The position numbers and the translations under genes are program-made. From Leptodontidium sp. MPI-SDFR-AT-0119 (lineage: Eukaryota > Ascomycota > Leotiomycetes > Helotiales > Leptodontidiaceae), in assembly GCA_020726505.1 (NCBI GenBank), contig JAHLEZ010000017.1, forward strand, positions 620,001-684,000: a DNA stretch of 64,000 nucleotides, written 5' to 3'. Positions within the stretch are counted from its first letter, which is position 1. Each line of letters begins with the position of its first letter. This document shows, piece after piece, positions 21,807-32,598 of the stretch. Under the pieces are notes generated by a model. It did no database searches. It was not told the origin of the DNA and was given only the letters and a program-made list of their open reading frames with translations.

Positions 21807-24209
21807 TTACTCTCTCACAATATCCAGATCATCATCCGAGTCGTCCAAGTCATTACCCACGCCCAGTGGCGTCTTTCCCACAACCTCACCACCAAAACTT
21901 TCCCTTCCAGCCTCCCTGATCCCCTTCTCAGTCACAAAGCGCGTCTTCTTCTTGACCGGCTGTTGGCCCTCTTTACTAACATTCTCTCCATTTTTCATCT
22001 TGCCCAACTGCTTCGTCAGATCAGCACCCCAGCCCACAGCCGCAGAGCTAGAGACCGTGTTCGTGCGTTTCCTTTTGATAGGACTGAGAGCTACATCTTG
22101 GGCTTTACCACCTAGGAGACCGAGTTTGCCGGCGTCGTGGGGCGGTTCGATCTGTGAGGAGCTGTAGAGATCACTGCGTGAAGGAGCGGCAGGATCGCGG
22201 CGGCGCATGTACTCTGCGCCTTGTCCGCTTCCCATGTTTCCGAGCTTGCGTTCTAAGTCGCGCTCTTTCTCTTGGGCGAGAATCCGTTGTGTCATGCGCT
22301 CTTCTTTGGTAGAGCCACGGTGGAAGGCGTCAGGGTCGAAATCGACGTCGTCAAGCATGCTGACAGTGCTTTTCTTGCCGATGAATATTTGGGAGTGACT
22401 GCTCTTGTCGTAGCGGGTGGTCTTTTCTTCTTCTTTCTCCTGTTTGGTCTTGTACCGGAAATGAGATCTTGAGTCTTGGGTGAACTTTCCGCTTCCTCCA
22501 CCTCCACCACCTCCATAGCGACCTTTGCCGAACCCCATAGTGTTGACTTCCATGCGGTTGGTGTGAGTCTTGTTAAGGGTGAGATTGACGTGGAAATCAC
22601 AGAATTCGGTATGTCTCTTATCGACCCAGGAATTGCAGGTCTTGCCATCCTTCTTGACACTTTTGCAGTATCCTAGATCTCTGGCAGTCCCGATCTCCAG
22701 AACCGTATCGGCATTTGAATTCAACGTCAGGCTGAATTTACCCGTCGCCTCTTTCCCCTTTTGCGGCGGCATAAACTGTGGATTGAGAATCGCTATTATG
22801 GTGCCAGGGGTGTATTTCCAGAACTTTTCGAAAGCGGTATCAAATAGAAATAGATCAAGCTCCCATTTGAGATCTGTTAATGCCATAACCATGAACTTGC
22901 CTCTGTTTTGGTTCTTGGCATTAGCATTCGGTTGATGTGCTTTTGGTTCTGTTTTCCTGGAAATTATCCCAAACACAACAATATCCTCTTCTGTGTCTGG
23001 CCCAGAAAAATCTGGACCTTTTACTGTCCTTAACAGATCCGGAATGAGAAAAGTCTTCTTCCCGGTGAGTATTCGCGTAAGTTCAGGGTGAGGGATGATT
23101 CGTTTCGAGAGATGTTGGGCTGAGTATGGCTCAAATTGGGATGCATCGGCTTCTGACTCTGTGACTTCTTGAGGATTCTTCGCCATGTCCGGTGCTCTCC
23201 TTGAAGGTTGCTTTGATGAGGTGGCGGATGCTCTTGTGCCCGACGTGCCCTGAAAAGAGCCTGTAGTATCTGCACTTGTACTCCTCATAGCTGAACGTAG
23301 ACTTGGGGCACTTCTACTAGGTGTCAATCCGGGCTTAGTGCCTAACACTTCGTCCCTTGTGAACTCTGGAGCAACTCGAGAGTTATCGGGGAGATCAACA
23401 GCATTTTCTTTGAACTTTTGCATCCTCTGGTGATCGATATCGAACCCTGTGCTTCGGTTCTTCCTGATACGTTCTTGCCGCTCCTGCCTCTCGAGCTCTT
23501 CAGACCTCACGGCCGCCATTCTTTCACTAAATGACTTCGGCCGATCATCGTTCGAGGTGTTGTTTGAAGGAGTAGCGGTCCCCTGCGTACGACTGCTTGC
23601 TTGGGAACCAGCTCTTTGCAAAAACGGCCCTGTAAGCCTCTCCTGCGATATCTCATCCCTCTTCTTCAGACTTGGCGCACGCTTCAGCGATATGTCACTC
23701 CCTCGTAGTCCCTTGTCTATTCCCAACAAGACCCTTCCTGGCGATCGTTGCACAGTCGGTGGTTGTGCTCTTCGTATGGGAGATACTGGTACATGTATTT
23801 CGGGTTGTGCCTTCGCCTTTTCCAGTCGCTCCTCACGCAATCCTGCTATCCTCGACTGTGCCCGACTTGCGGCTGTTGAGTGAGCCCTCTTGAGTTGTGC
23901 TGAATCGGATCGTGATGTCTCATTCTCTGATTCCGACGCCTGCTTGGCCTTCTTCTGGAGCTTCTTGAGTTTCAACCGCGCCTGTATCTCCTGCAATTGA
24001 AGCTGTAGAGTTTCCTCATCCTCCTCGTCTTCGTCCTCCAGGTCTGATTTCATAAGCTCTTTGGCCCTATTTCGCATGGACGCTGAGCGCTTTATTGGCG
24101 ACGGCGACGGAGATGCGCGGTCTGCCAGACGCCGAAGTCGTTCGCGGCCTCCAGGCGTGCTGAGGAGGACATCGTGAGGGGATCTTGGGGGCCACTCAGG
24201 ATTTGCCAT
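21807..24209 (-). CDS. MCM10: Minichromosome maintenance protein 10
   Basis: A single exon of 800 residues on the minus strand. The conserved core begins near residue 365 (LSKRIIPHPELTRILTGKKTF) and holds an OB-fold (FMVMALTDLKWELDLFLFD, about 439-457). The Mcm10 zinc finger follows, with C515, C525, C537 and H540 in the CX9CX11CX2H spacing. Mcm10 binds the CMG helicase and DNA polymerase alpha and is needed for origin firing in the nucleus. The N-terminal 360 residues are charged and probably disordered, with an acidic/coiled stretch at 58-95 and SP-type sites (SPSPIKR, VSPIRR) that CDK could use. The C-terminus is basic with KKKTRF-like clusters. It is divergent from the RNase H2B gene; two ACGCGT boxes lie between them. 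Confidence 0.95.
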   Translation of the reverse strand: MANPEWPPRSPHDVLLSTPGGRERLRRLADRASPSPSPIKRSASMRNRAKELMKSDLEDEDEEDEETLQLQLQEIQARLKLKKLQKKAKQASESENETSRSDSAQLKRAHSTAASRAQSRIAGLREERLEKAKAQPEIHVPVSPIRRAQPPTVQRSPGRVLLGIDKGLRGSDISLKRAPSLKKRDEISQERLTGPFLQRAGSQASSRTQGTATPSNNTSNDDRPKSFSERMAAVRSEELERQERQERIRKNRSTGFDIDHQRMQKFKENAVDLPDNSRVAPEFTRDEVLGTKPGLTPSRSAPSLRSAMRSTSADTTGSFQGTSGTRASATSSKQPSRRAPDMAKNPQEVTESEADASQFEPYSAQHLSKRIIPHPELTRILTGKKTFLIPDLLRTVKGPDFSGPDTEEDIVVFGIISRKTEPKAHQPNANAKNQNRGKFMVMALTDLKWELDLFLFDTAFEKFWKYTPGTIIAILNPQFMPPQKGKEATGKFSLTLNSNADTVLEIGTARDLGYCKSVKKDGKTCNSWVDKRHTEFCDFHVNLTLNKTHTNRMEVNTMGFGKGRYGGGGGGGSGKFTQDSRSHFRYKTKQEKEEEKTTRYDKSSHSQIFIGKKSTVSMLDDVDFDPDAFHRGSTKEERMTQRILAQEKERDLERKLGNMGSGQGAEYMRRRDPAAPSRSDLYSSSQIEPPHDAGKLGLLGGKAQDVALSPIKRKRTNTVSSSAAVGWGADLTKQLGKMKNGENVSKEGQQPVKKKTRFVTEKGIREAGRESFGGEVVGKTPLGVGNDLDDSDDDLDIVRE

Positions 24210-24712
24210 GGCTGGGCGAATGCGGTCAGTCGCCAGTCTGTAGGACCTCGAAAGTGCTGTACTTACGTTGAGACATCACAGATGATCGGTCGGGCCATTA
24301 GGTAAATATGCTACCTTCGGTATGCAAGACTTCAGATGTTATGAAGGATGCATTTATCTCCTTGCAGGGATTGAAGTATATTAATCCATGCGTTAATTTT
24401 GGACGTAAGGAATCGGCGCAAAACCAGATCTTCTGGGGAGAAATTCGAGGAGGGTCGTTCTTTCCGTATTGGATGGTTTTGCATTCGTTCCAGGGGTAGT
24501 TCAGTCCAGATATCGTTGCGATATTGAAAAATTTCAAGAGTTGAGGTTGTAGTACCTAGGTACTTCGTCCCAATTTAGCGACGCGTTTCGACACGCTTTT
24601 TGACGCGTCGTCCAGGGTCTCACTCAAGCACTGTATTCCATGCATCTTCAACGATTCAGAAACCTCGAATAACAACCAACACCGCAACTTTTGGACCCGG
24701 ATTTTGGACAAG
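24210..24712. promoter_or_regulatory. Shared divergent promoter, MCM10 / RNase H2B
   Basis: 503 bases between the two ATGs. ACGCGT, the MluI cell-cycle box bound by MBF-type factors, occurs at 24581-24586 and 24603-24608, about 105-130 bases upstream of the RNase H2B start. The two boxes are 16 bases apart and part of a longer near-palindromic arrangement. A TACCTAGGTA palindrome is at 24553-24562. Both genes act in S phase, so co-regulation is a reasonable inference. Confidence 0.7.
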
Positions 24713-26032
24713 ATGAAGACTCGAGGGCGGCCATCAACCAAGTCTGCAAAGGCAGCACCCGAACTCAAAGCTCCCGAATCGGCTGCTGCAAAAGTCCAGT
24801 TAAGCACAGAATCAACCAACCCTCCCCACCTATTCGTTCTCCCGAAAGACCTGAGCCAAGATGCACGGATAGTCACCTTGGAGAATCCGAGATACTTCAG
24901 CGACGATCGATACGTTATATGTCCAGAGGGCGGATTTTACGAGTTTACCAAAGTTGCTGCGCCGAGGACGACTCCAAGGAGTTGGTTATTGTCAGCGAAG
25001 AAAGAAAGTGAGGATGGAAAGGAGCCAGGGGCTGATGATGATAAGAGCGCGGAATCGGAGGGATATGTGATGAGGACCGCAAGCCTTCTGGTTGCGACTC
25101 CAATCGATCCACTGTTCATGGTACTGTCGGCACTTTCCCCCTTACCAACCACGAAATCCTCGGAACCCGCAAAGAAATTATTCCTATCTGGCTACGACTA
25201 CTTCGAGAAGATGTCCAAAGTTTCCCCACATTTTGCGCGTTTCTCTAGGATCGAGTCGATAAGGCAATTGTTGGAAAGCAGGATGGCTGCTGTATGTGAT
25301 ACAGTTGAAGCTGGGGATGAGACCATGTATCGACTGAACGAGGAAAAACTCCTGGGGGAACTTCTGAAGAAGTCCAAAAAAATGGTCGAGAAAGGATTAC
25401 CCGCTAGCATGGAGGAGAAGCTCGTGAGGAAATCACTGGATCCGCCAATGCTGGGCATAAAACGAGACGACAGCTCATTGTCTGAGCCAGCGAAAGAGGA
25501 CGACGCAGCAACTCCAGATACCCAGACAACTGTATCTGACACAGCTGCGAGTTCCTTCTCAGAAGCGTCGACAGCAGCAACCTCGTTTTCGGAAGACTCC
25601 CAAGTTACAATTCCGTTAGACAAGCCGGCGGGGCCATCTCCAATAGATGCTCCAGACGGTGTTGCAGAACTTCTTCGTCTTCGCACAGCACTCTTTTTCA
25701 TCTGCTCAGCATATCTCGCACCTCACATCACCGAGAGCCTCAAGAAGTTACTTCCAACGTCTACATCAAATGTTGACTTTGCACCTTTGGATACACATCT
25801 CGCTCATTTGGCCAAACTGAGACAGGATGCTCTTGCTTCAAGATCGCTTGGAGATTTCTCGAGGAAACGCTCAATGGCAGCCGAAGATGGAGAGACTCGT
25901 GCCGAGAAGAAGAGGAAAGAGGATGAGGACGAGAAGAGGAAGAAAGCGAACCAAAGCAGAGGTGTACAAGCTTTGAAGAAGGTTAATGTATCTGGGATGA
26001 AGAAAATGAGTGATTTCTTTAAGAAGAAATAA
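24713..26032 (+). CDS. RNH202: Ribonuclease H2 subunit B
   Basis: A single exon of 439 residues starting at the ATG at 24713 (MKTRGRPSTKSAKAAPE). It matches RNASEH2B/Rnh202: the triple-barrel strand LFVLPKDLSQDARIVTLENP, then GFYEFTKVAAPRTTPRSWLL, VMRTASLLVATPIDPLFMVL and the helical part with SRIESIRQLLESRMAAVCDT. Subunit B bridges the catalytic subunit and subunit C of RNase H2, which removes RNA primers and misincorporated ribonucleotides in nuclear DNA. The extreme C-terminus, M429-K-K-M-S-D-F-F436-K-K-K, is a PCNA-binding (PIP) box with the first glutamine replaced. That fits the known PCNA link of this subunit. A serine/threonine-rich insert lies between about 250 and 310. Confidence 0.93.
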   Translation: MKTRGRPSTKSAKAAPELKAPESAAAKVQLSTESTNPPHLFVLPKDLSQDARIVTLENPRYFSDDRYVICPEGGFYEFTKVAAPRTTPRSWLLSAKKESEDGKEPGADDDKSAESEGYVMRTASLLVATPIDPLFMVLSALSPLPTTKSSEPAKKLFLSGYDYFEKMSKVSPHFARFSRIESIRQLLESRMAAVCDTVEAGDETMYRLNEEKLLGELLKKSKKMVEKGLPASMEEKLVRKSLDPPMLGIKRDDSSLSEPAKEDDAATPDTQTTVSDTAASSFSEASTAATSFSEDSQVTIPLDKPAGPSPIDAPDGVAELLRLRTALFFICSAYLAPHITESLKKLLPTSTSNVDFAPLDTHLAHLAKLRQDALASRSLGDFSRKRSMAAEDGETRAEKKRKEDEDEKRKKANQSRGVQALKKVNVSGMKKMSDFFKKK

Positions 26033-26338
26033 AACGCGGTTGGACTTGGGCACGGATATGGCGTTTTGGGATGTATTAGGATATGGTATCGAATTGTGGC
26101 TACAGTTCCAGGATTTGGATGTGCTGTAGGATAATTCTGGGGGGGAGCAAGGCACCAGATGCCTTCCCACTGTAAAGCATAATCCGCTGGAATAACATTG
26201 GCTTCTCTGAGCCGTCCAATTCTGTCGCCCCTTTACTTTCCCCCAATTGAGGTAATCCGAGTCTGCATATTTCAATCCGTGATTGTCAAAGTCAAAGCCG
26301 GTGTGTTAGGAATTATTGTATTTGAGATACGGCATTAC
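26033..26338. other. Convergent intergenic region
   Basis: About 300 bases between the RNase H2B and DUO1 stop codons. Nothing beyond 3' flanking sequence is visible. Confidence 0.45.
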
Positions 26339-27120
26339 TTATCTCACGCCCCTCGCTCTCCCTCTCGTCCCTCCAAGTCCTCTTCCTATACCTGTCCCAA
26401 TCCGACCAGTCTGAGACGAGCCCCTACTCGAACCTGTCAAAGTGCCACCGGCAACATATCCAGTTCCACCAACACTGCCCCTCCCAGTCCCTCTACCCCG
26501 ACCTCTTCCCCTCGTACCCCGCACTGTCGTTCCAGCTTGTCTCTGCCTTTCCTCATCCTCAGCTCTCCGTCTGGCCTCTTCCCTCCTCCTTTCTTCTTCC
26601 GCTGCTCTCCTCTCAGCTGCCTGTGCTTTCAGTACCGTCTCATTCTCCATATCCGTCACATCTTGACTCGCGCCTTGCCAATTGGGATTCAGAATCAGTC
26701 GTTGGTTGTGTTCTGTTTGTGAGAGGATCCGTATCCAGGTATTGAGAAGAGTTGATGCTGATGTGACTGTACGTGAGACCGTCTGCAATCAATTTATAAG
26801 CATTCCGCGCCATTCAATAGCAGAAGCTGGAAGTGCCTTACATCCATATTCCCTTTCGCCGTCTCGAGACTGGATACCACCCCTTCAATAACTTCATTGA
26901 TACTCCTTACACTCTCCAGCTCTCTCTGCAAATTAGCCTCCCGCGCTTGCTCGGTATCGTATTTCGATTCACCAGTTCTCTGGGCTGGCGCATTGCTCTC
27001 TGCTGATTTGGTGGGGAGTTTCTGGGTACTTTTGGAGGGGCGAGAGGGCGATGCAAAGAGATCCTCGTTATCGACGTCGGAGTCGGAGAGGTCAAGCTTG
27101 CCAATATCGGGGGTAGGCAT
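26339..27120 (-). CDS. DUO1: DASH complex subunit Duo1
   Basis: Two exons on the minus strand, 27120-26842 and 26782-26339, give 240 residues. The family core is complete only after splicing: LQRELESVRSINEVIEGVV, SSLETAKGNMD, then TVSRTVTSASTLLNTW and ILSQTEHNQRLILNP. Duo1 is one of the ten subunits of the DASH/Dam1 ring that couples kinetochores to microtubules in fungal mitosis. The N-terminus carries the usual acidic DNEDLFASPSRP stretch. The C-terminus has an E/R-rich coiled coil (AAERRAAEEERRREEARRRA) and a long RG-rich tail that probably contacts tubulin. The start at MPTPDIGKLDLSDS fits the family; the upstream open frame is not conserved-looking. It is divergent from the CDK-inhibitor-like gene. 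Confidence 0.94.
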
Positions 27121-27188
27121 TTCAGTGAATGTCGATAGTATTGTCTTGTTGCTGTTGCGTTTCAAAGAAGCCCAAATAGGAAAAAGTG

Positions 27189-27194
27189 ACGCGT
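27189..27194. promoter_or_regulatory. ACGCGT (MCB-type) box in the DUO1 / CDK-inhibitor divergent promoter
   Basis: This palindromic hexamer is 69 bases upstream of the DUO1 ATG and about 465 bases upstream of the plus-strand gene, within a 537-base shared intergenic region (27121-27657). ACGCGT is the binding site of MBF-type G1/S transcription factors. Its position next to a kinetochore gene suggests cell-cycle control of DUO1; for the other gene this is weaker. Confidence 0.55.
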
Positions 27195-27657
27195 TTGAAC
27201 GTGAATGTGGTGTTGACAGCTTCCAGGGGGCACGGTCCACCCGACCCCGGCACTCACTGCTAGTTTAGCCTTGTTGTTCCTTGACGCTAACGCTAGTGCA
27301 GCCCAGCCTCTTCCCAAGTCAACTTCAACCTCTTGAATTTCGCATCTCCAACCTCATCATAACGACACCACATCACATTTTTGCCAACTCGCAATCTTCT
27401 GAAAATAGCTTGCGACATTGAAATCGCATTCCACGCTGCCATCGCATCATTATTACGATTACCCAGCTCTTGATCCACCATCTGCGCTCGTTTGCCCAAC
27501 ACCCCATCCCTCATCTTAACAGACCCTCCTTTGGTACCAGCCAGGATACGACACAATCCGAGAGGCACCCTCCTAGGGACTTCGCCCACCACTGCAATCT
27601 CTGAATTGCTTCGCACACACTCTCCAGACGTATCATCAACTCATACATTTGCCCAAA

Positions 27658-29104
27658 ATGGCAACCGCGCTCCATTCAAGAACGCCAGAACCTCCTTCCT
27701 CCATCCGTACGCCAGGAACCCCAAGATTGGGCTACGACGACAACTACCAACCATACACACCTCGAAAGTCTGCCCGGGTTCAGCAAAGATCTCGAGATGC
27801 TCAGACCCCTCCCCCTCCTACCCGGCGCACCCATTCTTCGAACAATGCATCTACTCCGAAATTAAGCACCTTACCTTCATCTCCTCAGACCGCGTCCAAA
27901 AAGCGAACTCCAAGAAATTCACTTTCAACCGGTGGACGACGTGTTTCTGGTGCGCTCACTTTTGATTCTATGACTTCCGCTGCCGCCTCGCTTGGCCTTC
28001 CTACACCAACCACCACAAGAAAGACAAACGTCGAATCTTCATCTGCTCTTCGCAACAACGGCATGCTCCCAACCCCCGCAAAGACACCAAACGAACGACC
28101 AACACAAATTGCTCCAGCTGTTCGCTCGATCGCTCGCAACTTGTTCCCCGTTCGCTCTGGCTCTGACGAAGAAGTCATGCCTTCCTTGAAGAAGAAGGGT
28201 CGCAAGTACAAGGGTTTCACTTTGGACAGCTTTGAGGCCGATGAAGATACTACCCCAATCCAAATCTTCACCGACTCCCACGACCGTGTCCCCGAGGTTG
28301 ATCTGAGTCCCGAGAATCCATTCTACGGCGAGTCCAGTCGGTCTATCCCTGAACCTACGAAGCGTTCCAGCAAGCGCAGAAAGGTCACTGTCCCAGGCGA
28401 AGGTGAGCACACCGTCGAGGAGCTTGAGCAACGTGAGGATGGCTTGGTCTACGTATTGTAAGTCTATCGAATCCTCAATCTGAGTTTCTTTTACTAACAG
28501 TTCACCTTCTAGCCGTGGTAAGAAAGTCTTCCGCAAGTTTGGTGATGGTGACGATGAGATGAAGGAGACCAGCTCTCTCATCGACGAATCTGAATCAGAG
28601 GATGAAGTTGAAGGCGATTCAAGTCTCACCCGCAATCTCCGTCGTCCTTTGACTCGGTCATCCATCAAGCCCCGTCTTCTATTCCCCACTGCTGAGCAGT
28701 CCAGAGCCAGAGAGACGCGCTCCCACAACACCGAAGATGAAGAAGCCGATACCGACATCGAAGAGCCAATGGGTGGTGTTTCTACCCCCTTTGACCAAAT
28801 CGACGAGTTCGCTGCTACGCCAAAGGCACCAAGATTTGGCCCCGTCACCCCACCTACCACCACCCGCGCTACTCGATCTAAGAAGGTTGAAGTCTACAGC
28901 TCTCCAGCTGGAGCTACCAGCGATGAGGAGTCCGCCTCTACCTCTCCAATGCTCCGAAACCACCGAACTGCGAGCACCAAAGTCAGCCCCTTCGACCAAT
29001 GGCAACGTGTCAAGCCAGCCAAGGCATCACCAACCAAGGGAAAGAAGAGAGAGGGAGAGTCGTTGACTCGAGGCACTGAGAAGAAGCTTCGTGGACGTAT
29101 GTGA
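27658..29104 (+). CDS. Rum1/Sic1-like cyclin-dependent kinase inhibitor (candidate)
   Basis: Two exons, 27658-28457 and 28513-29104, give 463 residues. The splice joins D-G-L-V-Y-V-F to R-G-K-K (residues 261-271). This matches the fission yeast Rum1 block GLYYVFRGK, and further matches follow in order: LPTPAKTP at 137-144, an E-N-P-F-Y-G at 219-224, and K-P-R-L-L-F-P at 319-325, like Rum1 KPKLLFA. SIARNLFP at 157-164 resembles a segment of budding yeast Sic1. The N-terminus has many T-P sites, some with the full CDK consensus (YTPRKS), as expected of an inhibitor destroyed after multisite phosphorylation. A basic KRSSKRRKV patch at 235-243 suggests nuclear location. Rum1/Sic1 block B-type cyclin-CDK in G1. 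The identification rests on short motifs and their order, not on global alignment, so it is a strong candidate rather than proven. Confidence 0.7.
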
Positions 29105-29990
29105 AGGGTTTTGGGGAGTTTTTGTGATCTTCGATCTTGTTTTAGTAGTACATTCGGAAGCGCTATTCGTCCTTTATTATGATCTGGGGGCGTCATTTGA
29201 GTTGGTTTGTCCTTTGCGCTCACGAAAATTCATGAGATTGGAGGATCACTTTGAGGAATGATGACTTTGGAGGATGATCGCCTGGGCATTCAGAGATGAC
29301 GACTATTAAGGGGTGATGACTTTGAGGGGAGGGGTTATTCAATAGGCAAAGGTCTTTTGCCACATTAGACTTGTTACTTAGCTACAGGCTCTTTACCTGA
29401 GAGTTAGTACATTGAGAAATTATTATAATATGCATCTGAGTCCTTTGATTTGTTGAAAGTCGCACGGACTTGGCTTCTTTGGTGAGAAATATTTGGGTGG
29501 AAAGGCCCATTTTCCGTACAACGCCATGTGTTGTCAATACATGCATCCCACGTATGTTGGTGCAATGTCTTGGCAAATGAGTTGATGCTTTGACTGGAGA
29601 TGGCCAACAGTTTGGGCACTGCATCACCTGGAAGAAAACTACAAACATAACGGTTTGTCGGAACATAGCGATGTATAATTGGGAAGTTCCGTCATGTTTT
29701 TATGACTACTCACCAGCCACAGCAAGTACATTTTGAATTTCCCATGTCAAATTCCGCCATCGGCCGCCACCACCCCACCAAGGCCAGCCAACACGCGACC
29801 CCGCCAAAGAAAACATTCCTCCGAGAGCGAGGCTGTCGAGCGTTCCACAACTTCACATCAAACTCCATACCCCTTCTCCTCTCTCCGGTGGTTTCTCTAC
29901 AAAAAGCACGACCAGACCGCTTCTGCTCCTTCTTCTCCGTCTCATCAACCTTTCGGGACGTCAATTCCTCCATACAAAATCTCAACCAAG
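29105..29990. other. Intergenic region upstream of PBY1
   Basis: About 890 bases. The first part has tandem-like GATGACTTTG(A/G)GGA words at about 29258-29332 (three imperfect copies). No gene is supported. The last 200 bases are CT-rich leader of the next gene. Confidence 0.5.
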
Positions 29991-32598
29991 ATGCACATCC
30001 TCGTAAGTCATCACAACCCACTTCAACTACTTTTCGAGAGAGAAGGCAATACAAAAACAACAGGCTAAGAAACATTTAGGTAGTAAACGACGACGGACCT
30101 CCCTCCAACCAATCCTCCCCCTACGTCCACTCCCTCGTGAAATCCCTCCAAGAAGCCGGGCACATCGTCTCCGTCGTCCTCCCTCACACGCAACGCTCCT
30201 GGATCGGCAAAGCACACATCATCGGGCAGACCGTCAAGCCAACATATTTCCGCCCTGGAACCCTCCACCAAGATGACGGCACTACACACTCGCGACCTCT
30301 ACCAGCCGGTGCAAAAGAGCAGGAGGAATGGGTGCTCGTCGACGGAACGCCTGCGTCCTGCGTGCAGATCGGCTTGTACCACTTCTTCCAAGACCGCGGC
30401 CCAATAGACCTTGTTGTCAGCGGACCAAACTACGGCAGGAATAGCACGGCGGTATTCAGTCTCTCCAGCGGAACACTTGGTGGTGCATTGGAAGCTGCGG
30501 TGTGTAAGAGAAGGGCAATTGCGCTGTCGTATGCGTTTTTCTCGCGGAATCACGACCCAGAGATCATTGCTGGGGCATCGAAGTTGTCGGTTAAGCTGAT
30601 CGATTACTTGTATGCGAATTGGGGCAAGGAGGTTGATCTTTATAGTGTAAATGTTCCGCTATTGGAGGGTGTGGAGGGGAATAAGATCATGTGGACGAAT
30701 ATGCTGCAGAACTACTGGTCGGAAGGAAGTTGTTTCCAGGAGGTTGTTGATGAGGAGGGGGATGCGGATGAGGAGGAGCAGAAACTCAGAGAACGTGAGG
30801 GACAAGGTGGGGATGAGGGTGCGAATGGAGAAGGTGAGAAGGTGATGAGACATAAGCACAAGCATTTCAAGTGGGCTCCACGCTTCACGGATGTCTATAA
30901 GAGTGTCGAGGATGCCCCTCCTGGGAATGATGGTTGGGCTGTGAAGGAGGGATATACGAGGTACGTTTTTCATATTTTGCCTCACTCCAAAATGTGTACT
31001 GACGAGCATGGACAGTGTCACGCCATTAAAGGCCAATTTCATGCATGCGGCGGCGCAGACGGAAGGAGAGTTGAAGCTGTGAGTGTGGTGATGCATAGCG
31101 TTGGAGCATTTAGACAATGTTTAGACCAATACAAGAACCATTCATTCTCCACCAAGCACCTTCGCCAGTAACTTACCGTACACTTCTGACGAGGAATCCC
31201 AGGCCATCTCCTACACTTCCAGCTGTAGAAACTCCCACACTTTCCGAATCTCAGCCATTTAAGACCAAGAACCATTTCTACGCTCTGATAAACTACGAAG
31301 ACGCTTATGTTCAACCACTCATTCTGGAAGCACTCAAAGCTCGCTTCACTCCGGATTCATATACCCTCATATCATCACTCTCCGAACTCCCAACTCCTTC
31401 GACGCCTTTCCTCCAAATCAGCTCCTACGAATCCCTCCCTTTCGAACAAATTCTCTCTCATCCCACAAGTTCCCTCATAAACGCGTACATAATCCGTAAG
31501 GCGCTCATCCGGAAACACTACCTCAGCACCACGGCGTACAACTGGACGACCAAGAACCCCTCCTCCATCCTAGCTACCAACATCAAGCCGGCCTGCGAGT
31601 TCGAGGTCGATTATGCGGAGTTTCTAGATGATGCCCTGGTTGAGGCGTGGGAGTTGCAGGAGAGCTGGAGGAAGGGCGAGGAATTAAGTAAGGAGGAGAG
31701 GGAGTGGTGGATTTTGAAGCCGGGGATGAGTGATAGGGGACAGGGTATTCGTTTGTTTAGTAGTGAGGAAGAACTACAGGGGATCTTCGATGAATGGGAG
31801 GCTGAGCGGCCGGACTCTGATGATGAGAATGAGGATGAGGATGAGGATGAGGACGAGAATGAAGAAACAGCAACAGGCAAAGCCAGCGAGGCAGATGGGA
31901 AAGGAGGAAATGAGGAAAAAGAAGGCGATTTTATAGTAACATCCCACCTCCGCCACTTCATCGCCCAGCCATACATCCACCCACCCCTCCTCCTCCCAGG
32001 AAACCCCCGCAAATTCCACATCAGGACCTACGTCCTCGCCCTCGGCTCCCTGAAAGTCTACGTCTACAAACCCATGCTAGCCCTCTTCGCCGCTACACCC
32101 TACGTCCCTCCTTGGTCGAGCACCACCACATCTACATTCTCGAATACGACCGATCTCTCACCCCATCTAACAAACACCTGTCTCCAAACCGGCGCCCACG
32201 ACGGGAGCGTCCACTCCTTCTTCTCACTCCCCGACTCGCAACTCCCTCCCTCCCAAAAAGAAGACATCTTCGCCCAGATCTGCGCCACCACAAGCGAAGT
32301 CTTCGAAGCGGCTGCGAGGGGAATGAGTGTTCATTTCCAGACCCTGCCGAATGCGTTTGAGGTCTTTGGGTTGGATTTCTTGGTCGATGAGAGGGGTACG
32401 GCGTGGTTGTTGGAGTGTAATGCTTTTCCGGATTTTAGGCAGACGGGAGAGGAGTTGAAGGGGTTGGTTGGGGGCCTTTGGAGGGAAGTGGTGGGTGTTG
32501 CTGTTGGGGGGTTCTTTGGTGTTGAGGGTGTGGAGGGGAAAGGAGAGGGGGAGGGGGAGATGGTGCTTGTTAGGGATGTCGATTTGGGGAGGAGGTAG
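29991..32598 (+). CDS. PBY1: Pby1-type protein: SurE phosphatase domain fused to tubulin-tyrosine-ligase-like domain
   Basis: Four exons, 29991-30002, 30080-30960, 31016-31078 and 31125-32598, give 809 residues. The first exon codes only MHIL; splicing creates the SurE nucleotide-phosphatase start ILVVNDDGPP (D8-D9 metal site). It continues through VVSGPNYGRNSTAVFSLSSG and ends near residue 318. The second half is a TTL-like ATP-grasp domain: WWILKPGMSDRGQGIRLF (K517 onward), RKFHIRTYVLA, and FGLDFLVDERG...LLECNAFPDF near the end. This order is that of yeast Pby1, a P-body-associated protein later linked to a cap-adjacent decapping complex. Low-complexity acidic inserts split both domains (about 240-275 and 545-585). 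The last intron uses the second of two nearby AGs, the only one that keeps frame. Confidence 0.92.
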
